From assembly GCF_003208215.1 (NCBI RefSeq), contig NZ_QKLW01000013.1, forward strand, positions 1-64,000: 64,000 bases of DNA. The letters are read 5' to 3'. Origin of the DNA: Marinomonas alcarazii. GTDB lineage: Bacteria; Pseudomonadota; Gammaproteobacteria; Pseudomonadales; Marinomonadaceae. Each line of letters begins with the position of its first letter. The first letter of the stretch is position 1. Shown one piece after another: positions 1 through 7,958 of this stretch. The notes under the pieces are model-generated. The model saw only the letters and a list, made by a program, of their open reading frames with translations. It was not told the origin of the DNA and made no database searches. A program made the position numbers and the translations under genes.

Positions 1-31
1 GCTTGCGCCTGTCTCATTCTTCGACGCGTCT

Positions 32-236
32 GCGCGGGTCATCAAAAGAGAACGCCTTATATCGTTTATCTGAGCGCGTCATCAAAAGAGAACGCTTTAT
101 ATCGTCTATCTGATTTGCCCGAGCTATGAGCTACGCAGCAATGGCTTACCCTCTCGTACTCAGTTTGCGGTTGTCTCATCCTTTGATGTGCTAGTGCGCG
201 TCATTAAAAGAGTGCGCCTTGTATCGTCTATCTGGG
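32..236. repeat. Three degenerate copies of a ~40-bp direct repeat
   Basis: Two copies lie in tandem with an exact 40-bp period (about 32-73 and 74-113), sharing the core ATCAAAAGAGAACGC followed by TTATATCGT and TATCTG. A third, diverged copy is at about 196-236. The flanks of copies 1 and 3 also resemble each other (GTCTCAT... at 11 and 174), so a larger unit of about 160 bp may have been duplicated. There is no CRISPR-like spacing and no coding potential. Copies may continue left of the window. Confidence 0.7.
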
Positions 237-413
237 CGCTACTTGTGTCATTCGTTTGCGCCAGTTCTGCGTTAGCGTGAATCCACTACGAATATTGTTT
301 AACCTGCTTTACATTATGAACGATCTAATTGCTAATATTGTTAGGTCTTAGATTTGATGAAAAGTTTGTCTAGTCACTAAAGGCTTTTAGCTTTTAGGAA
401 GGGAATGTCGCAA
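237..413. other. Non-coding stretch before the CPBP protease gene
   Basis: No convincing gene is visible here. The stretch is AT-rich around 300-390 and could hold the promoter for the downstream membrane protein, but I see no clear -35/-10 pair. Together with the repeats it forms the only gene-poor stretch of more than 300 bases in the window. Confidence 0.5.
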
Positions 414-593
414 TGACATATCGCTACTGTTATTTCAGCGAAGGCGGGAAGCCATTAAAGATGGGAAGTATGCGAAAGCAGTCTATCTTCTGGTATTTCT
501 TAATTGATCTTCTGCTGAGGTTGTTGTGGCATTTTATTTACTTGGTTTATCTATTTTACTGGTTTTTTTACCATTTAAACCTTCCATTATAAA
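414..593 (+). CDS. Possible small membrane-protein ORF overlapping the CPBP gene
   Basis: An ATG at 414 follows a purine-rich AGGAAGGGA at a spacing of 8 and opens a 59-codon frame. The product starts MTYRYCYFSEGG and continues into an aromatic and leucine-rich hydrophobic second half. Its last 68 bases overlap the CPBP gene in another frame. The hydrophobic half overlaps DNA that also encodes a membrane segment, so the hydrophobicity may simply be a shadow. The ribosome binding site is the main argument for it. It could be a translated leader coupled to the protease gene. I do not recognise the protein. Confidence 0.25.
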
Positions 594-1380
594 AATCCCT
601 GTATGGTGTGTATCCTTCTTAATCGCTGTGCTTTTGGGAGTCATTGAGGGGATTTTGAGTATCCAAGGGTTAGCGGTGATCTTTGTTTATTCAGTATTGT
701 TATTGGCTTCTTTAGGGCTGCGCGTGGTTTGGCTCCGCAGAGTCGCTGTAGGCATTTTTGGGGTGTTCTCTCTTGCATTAGCGATGCATCTACTGCCGGG
801 CTTCAGCAACTATGCCGTGCTGGTTAGAGAGCCAGTGAGTAGTGATGGAATCCCCTTTAGCTTGTATGCCAACTTTGATAAAGGCTTGGTTGGCTTATTC
901 CTACTAGGCTACTTTTTTAGAGGACAAGCTAGAGTAGGTTACTTTATGGCTTTGCAGAATCCCAAGAAAGCGTTAGTGATATTCTTTGCTACGCCGTGTT
1001 TGGCTTTGGGGTTGGCTCTGTTATTCGGTTTGATTCACCTTGATGTTAAGCTGCCTCACTTTTGGTTGGCTTTTCTTGGTATTAATTTGCTTTTCACTTG
1101 TGTGGCCGAAGAAGCTTTCTTTCGTGGCTTTATTCAAAGAGGGTTATCTAATTGGTTGGAGGGGAAGCTATCTTTGTTTGTTGCCCCACTGATTACCGCT
1201 TTGCTTTTTGGTGTTGCCCATATTGGAGGAGGCGTTGAATATGCCGTCGTAGCGGGGGTGGCAGGTTTAGGTTATGGCTATCTATATTATCTGACCAAAA
1301 GAATTGAGTGGTCTATCCTGTGTCACTTTATCGTGAATATTTTGCATTTATTATTATTCACTTATCCCATGCTGGCTTAA
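526..1380 (+). CDS. CPBP-family intramembrane metalloprotease
   Basis: A 284-residue polytopic membrane protein with about eight hydrophobic segments. It carries the three signatures of the CPBP (CAAX protease / bacteriocin-processing, Abi) family in order: EEAFFRG with E195, E196 and R200; FGVAH with F228 and H232; and HFIVN with H267 and N271. In this family these residues form a glutamate/histidine active site inside the bilayer. Relatives cleave prenylated proteins, process or resist bacteriocins, or act on unknown substrates, and nothing nearby indicates the substrate here. The start is GTG with GAGG five bases upstream. The gene stands alone and ends at a bidirectional terminator facing uraA. 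The family call is firm; the cellular role is unknown. Confidence 0.88.
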   Translation: MAFYLLGLSILLVFLPFKPSIIKIPVWCVSFLIAVLLGVIEGILSIQGLAVIFVYSVLLLASLGLRVVWLRRVAVGIFGVFSLALAMHLLPGFSNYAVLVREPVSSDGIPFSLYANFDKGLVGLFLLGYFFRGQARVGYFMALQNPKKALVIFFATPCLALGLALLFGLIHLDVKLPHFWLAFLGINLLFTCVAEEAFFRGFIQRGLSNWLEGKLSLFVAPLITALLFGVAHIGGGVEYAVVAGVAGLGYGYLYYLTKRIEWSILCHFIVNILHLLLFTYPMLA

Positions 1381-1419
1381 AAAGCACTCCGGTGTCGTTA
1401 GCTTGATCATTAGTATAAA

Positions 1420-1446
1420 AAACGGTCCCAATAGGGACCGTTTTAG
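1420..1446. terminator. Bidirectional rho-independent terminator
   Basis: A perfect 10-bp stem AAACGGTCCC / GGGACCGTTT with a 4-base loop lies between the convergent CPBP protease and uraA genes. The A-rich and T-rich flanks let it work on both strands. Confidence 0.85.
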
Positions 1447-1471
1447 TTTGAAGCGTTTCTATTATCTAGAG

Positions 1472-2707
1472 TTATTCTTCCATTTGAGCGTTATCAACAA
1501 TGTGGTTGTCGCCGATGTCTTTTGGCAGAATAAGGTTGAGAGTAATCGCTACGATACCGCATAGACTGATACCTTGAAGGCTGAACTCACCAATACCAAA
1601 TGCCATGCCTCCGATGCCAAATACTAAGGTTACTCCGACAATGATTAGGTTGCGTGATTTGTGCAGGTCGACCTGATTTTTGATGAGAGTGTTTAGACCC
1701 ACAGCAGCAATAGAGCCAAATAGTAAGATCATGATCCCGCCCATAACGGGTAATGGAATAGTTTGTAAAGCGGCGCCTAATTTACCAACCCAAGCGAGGA
1801 TAATTGCAGCCACGGCGGCCCAAGTCATGATGACTGGGTTAAATGCTTTGGTCAGCATAACAGCGCCGGTAACTTCACTGTAAGTTGTATTTGGTGGTGC
1901 GCCGACCATAGCGGCTGCCATTGTGGCGACACCATCACCAGTGATTGTGCGGTGCAGGCCTGGTTTCTTAAGGTAATTTTTACCGGTGACATTGGAGATA
2001 GAAAGAATATCACCTACGTGCTCGACGGCAGGCGCGATAGCAACAGGCAGCATAAACAAGATGGCATTAATGTTGAATTCTGGTGCGGTGAAGTTAGGCA
2101 TAGAAAACCATGCGGCACTGTATACCGGATCAAAATTGACGATGCCAAAGAATAGGCTCAAAACATAACCAACCAGAATACCACCCAATACTGGGAGAAG
2201 TTTGAACAAGCCTTTTGCGAAAACGCTTATTAATATGGTTGTTAATAAAGAGGCGATCGCAATGATGATCGAAATGTTCGGGTCAACAGCCTGTACATCG
2301 CCCGCTTTTCCAAGAGCCATATTCACTGCTGTTGGTGCTAAGCCTAGTCCGATAACCATGATGATGGGGCCAATAACGACGGGCGGTAAAAGCGTGTGGA
2401 TGAAGCCTGCTCCTTTTAGTCTGATGGCACCACCTAAGATGACGTAAACAAATCCTGCTGCCATCAATCCACCCATCGTGGCGGGAATGCCCCATGTTTG
2501 CACGCCAAACATAATAGGTGCGATAAAGGCAAAGGAAGAAGCAAGAAAAATAGGTACAGTGCGGCGTGTAGTCAGCTGAAATAAAAGTGTACCGACACCT
2601 GCACCAAAGAGAGCAACGCTAGGATCAAGTCCTGTTAATAGTGGTACGAGTACCAAAGCGCCAAATGCAACAAATAGCATTTGAATGCCTACAATGGCAT
2701 TTTTCAT
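1472..2707 (-). CDS. uraA: Uracil permease (NCS2 / nucleobase:cation symporter family)
   Basis: This inner-membrane transporter probably imports uracil with protons to feed pyrimidine salvage. The protein is about 411 residues with some 12-14 hydrophobic segments. It shows the NCS2 pattern: an N-terminal FVAFGALVLVPLLTGL segment, a central AVEHVGDILSISNVTG region containing the conserved glutamate and histidine of the substrate site, and a later PPNTTYSEVTGAV segment. The frame remains open for 19 more residues upstream, but the ATG at 2707 (MKNAIVGIQ) has AGGA at good spacing and I chose it. The E. coli protein has about 20 extra N-terminal residues, so the longer form cannot be excluded. 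The gene is monocistronic, with no pyrimidine-attenuator leader that I could recognise. Xanthine or uracil specificity is inferred from the family. Confidence 0.88.
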   Translation of the reverse strand: MKNAIVGIQMLFVAFGALVLVPLLTGLDPSVALFGAGVGTLLFQLTTRRTVPIFLASSFAFIAPIMFGVQTWGIPATMGGLMAAGFVYVILGGAIRLKGAGFIHTLLPPVVIGPIIMVIGLGLAPTAVNMALGKAGDVQAVDPNISIIIAIASLLTTILISVFAKGLFKLLPVLGGILVGYVLSLFFGIVNFDPVYSAAWFSMPNFTAPEFNINAILFMLPVAIAPAVEHVGDILSISNVTGKNYLKKPGLHRTITGDGVATMAAAMVGAPPNTTYSEVTGAVMLTKAFNPVIMTWAAVAAIILAWVGKLGAALQTIPLPVMGGIMILLFGSIAAVGLNTLIKNQVDLHKSRNLIIVGVTLVFGIGGMAFGIGEFSLQGISLCGIVAITLNLILPKDIGDNHIVDNAQMEE

Positions 2708-2927
2708 ATTGTGAGTCCTATTAGGTGGGTTAGTAGATGGAATTTTATAGAGAACCGGTTTCAAGTACCAGACTTTGCTATTTTCGAGGCTAGAATGGGT
2801 AAAATCGTTAAGTTAGAAGCAAATGTTGTCTGTTTAAATGTTAAATGTTTACTCTATCTGAACACTCGCTGACATTGTTATTCGATAAGATAAGACGTAA
2901 TTGTTCATAACTAGTAGAGTCGATAAT

Positions 2928-4643
2928 ATGCATCATCATTGTTTTTCAGAATCCATGACGGATTCAAACTTGGTCGGGGCGCAGGCTATGCGGAAATCCC
3001 GAAAAACAAAGGCATCTAGTCATTTTCAACGTTTAGCAAGTCGTTCTTTATTGGCCGTTGGCGTATTGTTCAGTCTTACTGCGTGTGCGGCTCCGTCATC
3101 TGACCTGGCATCCTCGTCTTCTGCGGCTCAACCGCAAAAGGGTGAAAAGTTTAGCTATGCCTGGTTAAAGGGTTACGCGCGCCAATTAGCGACTAAGCCT
3201 TATGAAAGCCACCAAGGCGAAATGCCAGAAAGCCTAAAAGGTTTGGACTGGGACGATTATCAGGAAATTCAATTTAATAAAGATGCCGCGCTATGGAAAG
3301 ACGAAAATTCGGAATTCCGTACAGGGCTTTTCCATCTTGGTTTAGGGTTTGATACGCCTATCCATATGAATGAATTGGAGAATGGTCAATCTACTCCGAT
3401 TGCTTATATGCCATCTGAATTTAATTACGGTAAGTCTAAGGTAAAAGGTGAAGACCTACCTAAAGACCTTGGCTTTGCTGGCTTTAGAATGCAGTTCGCA
3501 ACAGATTGGCAGCGTGATGTTGTTGCGTTTTTAGGTGCGAGTTATTTCCGAGCAGTGGGTAGTGAGATGCAATATGGTCTTTCTGCGCGTGGCTTGGCTA
3601 TTGATACGGCGATGCCTCATCCAGAAGAGTTTCCCGTATTTACAGATTTTTGGTTAGAGAAACCTAAGCCAGGTTCTGATGTGGTAACTGTTTACGCTTT
3701 AATGGATTCGCCTAGTGTAACAGGGGCTTATCGTTTTGATATGTCACCAGGCGAACCGTTCAAGATGAAAGTGGATTCTGCTATTTATCCACGTAAATCG
3801 GTTGAGCGTTTAGGGGTTGCACCAATGACGAGTATGTTTATGGTGGGTGAAAATGATCGCCGAACAAACTATGACTGGCGTGCAGAAATCCACGACTCTG
3901 ATGGTCTAGCAATGCAAACAGGTAATGGCGAATGGATTTGGCGCCCGCTGAGTAATCCTGCCAATTTGCAGTTTAATGCTTACAGCGACGAAAATCCAAA
4001 AGGCTTTGGTTTGCTACAACGTGACCGTAATTTCGATCATTATCAAGATGATGGTGTCTTTTATGAGAAGCGTCCAAGTTTATGGATCGAGCCAATCGGT
4101 AATTGGGGTAAAGGTTCTGTGCAGTTGGTAGAGATTCCAACTTTGGATGAAACTTTCGATAACATCGTGGCATTCTGGAACCCAGAAGCGCCAGTTAAAG
4201 CCGGCCAAGAGCTGCTTTATAGCTATAACATGTATTGGGGAAGTCATCCTCCTGTGCAGTCTAACCGCGCTCGAGTGGTTGATACCTTCACAGGTATTGG
4301 CGGAGTAATTGGTAAGAAACGTCAATATTACAGCAAGCGCTTTGTGGTTGATTTTGCTGGAGGTTCTTTAGCTATGCTAGGTCAGGATACGAAAGTAAAA
4401 GCGGTAATTACTTCCTCTGACGGGCGAGTGGAGATTGAATCTGCACGACCACTTCATTCGATTGATGGCTATCGTGCGATGTTTGATTTAGTTCCGCCAA
4501 GTGGGAAAGATGCCACTAAGCCAATTAATCTACGCGTCTATTTGGAAGCGAACGGACAGCCTCTGAGTGAGACTTGGCAGTACCAATGGACGCCGCCAGC
4601 AGAAGAAGATAGAGAGCTTCACAATGCAGGTCACTTAAAGTAA
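2928..4643 (+). CDS. opgG: OpgG/OpgD-family periplasmic glucan protein, predicted lipoprotein
   Basis: From residue about 65 onwards the protein matches the MdoG/OpgG fold, with FSYAWLKGYARQLA, a FDTPIHMNELENG segment and a C-terminal Ig-like domain. Members act in the periplasm on osmoregulated beta-glucan backbones, and some OpgD-type members are beta-1,2-glucanases (family GH186). A basic N-terminal region is followed by a hydrophobic segment ending in LTAC (Cys53 from this start), a classical lipobox, so a lipoprotein is predicted; most OpgG proteins are soluble. The start is uncertain: ATG 2928 was chosen, ATG 2988 would give a more normal 33-residue signal peptide, and a TTG at 2901 is also in frame. 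No opgH glucosyltransferase follows; a terminator comes directly after. Whether it is G-type, D-type or a degrading enzyme is not decided by the sequence. Confidence 0.82.
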   Translation: MHHHCFSESMTDSNLVGAQAMRKSRKTKASSHFQRLASRSLLAVGVLFSLTACAAPSSDLASSSSAAQPQKGEKFSYAWLKGYARQLATKPYESHQGEMPESLKGLDWDDYQEIQFNKDAALWKDENSEFRTGLFHLGLGFDTPIHMNELENGQSTPIAYMPSEFNYGKSKVKGEDLPKDLGFAGFRMQFATDWQRDVVAFLGASYFRAVGSEMQYGLSARGLAIDTAMPHPEEFPVFTDFWLEKPKPGSDVVTVYALMDSPSVTGAYRFDMSPGEPFKMKVDSAIYPRKSVERLGVAPMTSMFMVGENDRRTNYDWRAEIHDSDGLAMQTGNGEWIWRPLSNPANLQFNAYSDENPKGFGLLQRDRNFDHYQDDGVFYEKRPSLWIEPIGNWGKGSVQLVEIPTLDETFDNIVAFWNPEAPVKAGQELLYSYNMYWGSHPPVQSNRARVVDTFTGIGGVIGKKRQYYSKRFVVDFAGGSLAMLGQDTKVKAVITSSDGRVEIESARPLHSIDGYRAMFDLVPPSGKDATKPINLRVYLEANGQPLSETWQYQWTPPAEEDRELHNAGHLK

Positions 4644-4673
4644 TTCGTAAAGTGATTTGTTTGCCAAGCTAAC

Positions 4674-4711
4674 AAAAAACGCCTGATGTTATGCATCAGG
4701 CGTTTTTTTTT
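4674..4711. terminator. Bidirectional terminator between opgG and the beta-glucosidase gene
   Basis: The stem CGCCTGATG / CATCAGGCG has a 5-base loop and is flanked by six A residues on the left and eight or more T residues on the right. It serves the two convergent genes. Confidence 0.9.
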
Positions 4712-4735
4712 GCTTTATTAATATGACGTACAATA

Positions 4736-6079
4736 TTAGCTTTTGCGGCTGTTCAAAAAGTCGCGGTAGGCATAACCACTACGTTTAATGGTTCTTTCCT
4801 GAGTTTGATAGTCTACGTAAGTTAGACCAAAACGTTTGCTGTAGCCTTCCGCCCATTCAAAGTTATCCATTAGGCTCCAGGCAAAGTAGCCACGAATATC
4901 CACGCCTTCCTCAATGGCTTGATGTAGGGCATTTAGGTGGTCATTTAAATACCGTACGCGTTGATCATCGTTTATGCCCCCATCGATAATATTATCGGCG
5001 CAGGCAATGCCGTTCTCAGTGATGTACATTGGCGGTAGGGTGTATTGTTTGTGTAGATTCACTAACAGTTCGGTAAAGGCGTGTGGCGCAACTTCCCAAC
5101 CAATATCAGTGTATTCGACGGTTTTGCTGTTCTTTACATCTTTGAACATCTTTTCAGAGTCGAAGGCGTTGTGGTTGCAGGTATAGAAATTCATACCTAA
5201 GAAGTCCATCGGCTGACATATGATCTCCATATCACCCGGCAAAATGGTCGGCAAATACTGTGGCGCTACGGTTTTTAGAATCTGTGGGTACTGGCCTTTC
5301 ATCAATGGCTCAATGAAAAATTGGTTGTCTAACGTTTCGCGCATTAAACCAGCAAATTGATCTTCGGCTTTTTCGCTGGCTGCGTAGGAGCGATTCATAT
5401 TAAGCACAATACCCACTTGAGATTTTGGCGCGTTTTTACGAATTATCGGCAGTGCTAAACCATGTGCGAGTAAAATGTGGTGGGCGGCTTGTCTGCCATA
5501 TTCTGGCTTGGTTAGCCCAGGTGCATGAATCCCTAATTCATAACCGAGTATGGCGGCACAAAAAGGTTCGTTAAAAGTCGCCCAGCTATCGACCCATTCG
5601 GCCAACTCTTTAGTTACTAAGTCTGCATATTGTTTAAATTGATACGCCGTTTCTCGATTAAGCCAGCCGCCTTTGTCCTCTAGATGTTGTGGTAGATCCC
5701 AATGATACAGGGTGACAAATACTGTTAGGCCTTCCGCTTTGAGTGTTTTGAGTAAGTTGCGGTAAAAATCCAATCCGGCTTGATTGGCTTCACCTTTCTC
5801 ATTCATGACACGAGGCCATGCAATAGATAGTCGATAAGCGTCTACACTAAGGTCTTTGATGAGTTTGATGTCTTGTTCCCATAGATGATAATGGTCACAA
5901 GCGATTTCGCCATTGTCGGCGCCTTTCACTTTGCCTGGCGTGGCGCAGAACGTATCCCAAATGGAAGGGAGGCGGTTATCTGCCGTTGTTGCTCCTTCTA
6001 TTTGAAAGGAGGCCGTTGCCACACCAAAGATAAAATCTGAGGTAAGCATTTTTGAATGTGGTGGTAAGGTGATTGACAT
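4736..6079 (-). CDS. Beta-glucosidase, glycoside hydrolase family 1
   Basis: A 447-residue GH1 (beta/alpha)8-barrel retaining glycosidase, probably hydrolysing beta-glucosides from cello- or other beta-gluco-oligosaccharides. The acid/base glutamate lies in TFNEP (E171) and the nucleophile in ITENG (E355). Other family landmarks are FGVATASFQIEGA near the N-terminus, YHWDLPQ, and SLMDNFEWAEGYSKRFGL near the C-terminus. I see no signal peptide, so it is probably cytoplasmic and acts on imported sugars. The ATG at 6079 has TGAGGA close upstream and was preferred over a frame opening 18 codons earlier. No sugar transporter or regulator is adjacent. It is convergent with the OpgG-like gene. Confidence 0.93.
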   Translation of the reverse strand: MSITLPPHSKMLTSDFIFGVATASFQIEGATTADNRLPSIWDTFCATPGKVKGADNGEIACDHYHLWEQDIKLIKDLSVDAYRLSIAWPRVMNEKGEANQAGLDFYRNLLKTLKAEGLTVFVTLYHWDLPQHLEDKGGWLNRETAYQFKQYADLVTKELAEWVDSWATFNEPFCAAILGYELGIHAPGLTKPEYGRQAAHHILLAHGLALPIIRKNAPKSQVGIVLNMNRSYAASEKAEDQFAGLMRETLDNQFFIEPLMKGQYPQILKTVAPQYLPTILPGDMEIICQPMDFLGMNFYTCNHNAFDSEKMFKDVKNSKTVEYTDIGWEVAPHAFTELLVNLHKQYTLPPMYITENGIACADNIIDGGINDDQRVRYLNDHLNALHQAIEEGVDIRGYFAWSLMDNFEWAEGYSKRFGLTYVDYQTQERTIKRSGYAYRDFLNSRKS

Positions 6080-6218
6080 GATGTCCTCAGTCTTTTTATT
6101 TATTGTCTTCACAAAGATAGGTAAGGTGATCAAAGGTACTGGAGGAAGCGGAAAAGCGTCAATAAAGGCGTGTCAGTTTTAGTAATTTAAGTGTTTTTAA
6201 GTGCATTTTAAGTGCATT

Positions 6219-6653
6219 TTAGCTGCGGATGTAACGCATTGGCGTCAGCTCTCGACCCTGTGCGGTATAAGCACGAAAGCGACTTGCGAGTTCTTCTGGT
6301 AACATTTCTGCTTCGATGGTCGTAAAATGATTCGCATTATAAAAGGGCACTAGGTGAGTAAAGGCGAAGCAGTAGGTCGGCATTGCATTAAGTGCTGGGT
6401 GTATGTCGTTGATAAGGTGGCTGCCGAGACCAAGGTTGCGGTGATTCGGCTCGGTGACCATGCTGGTGAGTAGCTGATTGTCGGCAATACGTTTGAGCCT
6501 AACCGCACAAAGAATAATGCCATTGTCTTTTATTACCCAAATAGGGTCTGCTTTGTTTGGTTTTCCACTTGGGTAATGAGCTTGATAAAACTTTTTTACC
6601 AAGGGAAACCAAAGAGAAGGGACTTGTTCTGCGTCGGGGTAAGGTTTTTTCAT
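6219..6653 (-). CDS. GNAT-family N-acetyltransferase
   Basis: A small 144-residue protein with the GNAT acetyl-CoA binding motif A around EPNHRNLGLGSHLI (Q/R-x-x-G-x-G/A type) and a typical preceding beta strand, LLTSMVTEP. The C-terminal YNANHF segment fits the family's motif B region. The substrate cannot be read from sequence. It sits 139 bases downstream of the beta-glucosidase start on the same strand and is probably a separate unit, with a weak ribosome binding site. Moderately sure of the family, unsure of function. Confidence 0.75.
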   Translation of the reverse strand: MKKPYPDAEQVPSLWFPLVKKFYQAHYPSGKPNKADPIWVIKDNGIILCAVRLKRIADNQLLTSMVTEPNHRNLGLGSHLINDIHPALNAMPTYCFAFTHLVPFYNANHFTTIEAEMLPEELASRFRAYTAQGRELTPMRYIRS

Positions 6654-6752
6654 GATGGCGTATCAGACAAGGGAAGTGTTTAATAATAACATGATCTTGG
6701 GGGCTCCTAGGATGTTAGTTCAATTCAATTACTTACAACGAGAGGATTTATT

Positions 6753-7949
6753 TTGCAGCAGAAAATAGCGTTGTGGTGTTTTTTGGTATTGTCCTTACCT
6801 TTGTCTGAGACAGTCAATGCTATGCAGGATCAGATAGAGTTAATCTATGAGCCAGACGAGCCTTTTGCCCAATATATCGCTCGTGCAGAGCAGTATGTCA
6901 GTGAGAGAAAGGTATGGGTTAATGCCGATGATCAAGCGAGAGAGCTGTCTGCCGTTTTGCCTTTTGAGTTATTACCTGATGCGAAAAATTGTACCGGAGA
7001 AGCACGTATCGGTGTGTTGTTATCGCATGGTTTGTCGGATTCTCCTTTTTCGATGCGAGACCCAGCCAAAGCAATGCAAGCGGCTTGCTATCAAGTAAGG
7101 GTCGTTTTATTGCCTGGCCATGGTACGAAAGCAGAAGACCTGATTGATGTCTCCCGAGAGGATTGGCGTACCACGTTCCAAAATGCGGCGGATACATTCA
7201 GTAAAGAAGTGGATGTGATGTATGTTGGGGGCTTTTCTACTGGTGGCGCTTTAGCAGCGGAGTACGCATGGCAGCATTCAGATAGTGTCGCTGGTGCGGT
7301 ATTGTTCTCGCCTGTCTTTAAAGTGAACAGTAGTATCGACTGGCTTTCTCCATGGTTGGCGATGTTCAAAGATTGGTTGGATAACTACCCAAGTGACGAC
7401 TTCGCTAAATATGCCTCGATTCCTGTGCCTGCTATCGCTGAGGTGTATAAGCTTTCGAAAGAAGTGCGTAACTTAATTCTTGAAACCCCGAAAACATTAC
7501 CGGTATTCATGGCGTTATCGGAAGATGATGGGACTGTTGATTCTACAGTGTCAGAAAAAGTATTTGATGCGGGTATGATTGGGTCAAAAAGTCAGATGGT
7601 GTTGTATAGCAAAGATCAAATGAGTGCCAATACGGATCGAATTAAAGTTTATAATACCCACTGGCCAGAGGATAGAATATTAGGTTTGTCGCACATGGCG
7701 GTTCACGGAAACCCAGAGAACCCTTATTACGGGGTGTCTGGGGAGTATAGGATTTGCGGTTGGCACCAAGCAGATGAGTCCTTGTATGAAGCGTGCCGAA
7801 CGGATGATGAAAATTGGTATGGTGAAAATTTATCTGCCTTAACGGAAAGTAGCCCTCATGCGGCGCGCGTGTCTTGGAATCCAAACTTCAATGCATTGAT
7901 GCAGGAAGTGGCTTATTTCATGAAGGCGAATGCAAACAGCAATAGATAA
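6753..7949 (+). CDS. Exported alpha/beta hydrolase (lysophospholipase/esterase-like)
   Basis: A 398-residue protein opening with a Sec-type signal peptide (MQQKIALWCFLVLSLPLSETVNA; likely cleavage after residue 23). It has a canonical hydrolase fold: oxyanion region LLSHGLSDSPFS (about 89-100), LLPGHGTKAEDL, nucleophile elbow GFSTGG with Ser162, a probable acid in DGTVDS (Asp263) and His314 in GLSHM. It is likely an extracytoplasmic esterase or lipase of unknown substrate. The TTG start is supported by AGAGGA six bases upstream and by the signal peptide beginning exactly there. Nine bases separate it from the next gene, so the two are probably co-transcribed. Confidence 0.82.
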   Translation: MQQKIALWCFLVLSLPLSETVNAMQDQIELIYEPDEPFAQYIARAEQYVSERKVWVNADDQARELSAVLPFELLPDAKNCTGEARIGVLLSHGLSDSPFSMRDPAKAMQAACYQVRVVLLPGHGTKAEDLIDVSREDWRTTFQNAADTFSKEVDVMYVGGFSTGGALAAEYAWQHSDSVAGAVLFSPVFKVNSSIDWLSPWLAMFKDWLDNYPSDDFAKYASIPVPAIAEVYKLSKEVRNLILETPKTLPVFMALSEDDGTVDSTVSEKVFDAGMIGSKSQMVLYSKDQMSANTDRIKVYNTHWPEDRILGLSHMAVHGNPENPYYGVSGEYRICGWHQADESLYEACRTDDENWYGENLSALTESSPHAARVSWNPNFNALMQEVAYFMKANANSNR

Positions 7950-7958
7950 GGAAAGTGC

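Noticed and set aside
32..236. Possible CRISPR array in the left-edge repeats
   Set aside because: The repeats are adjacent with no unique spacers of constant length, are degenerate, and there are no cas genes nearby.
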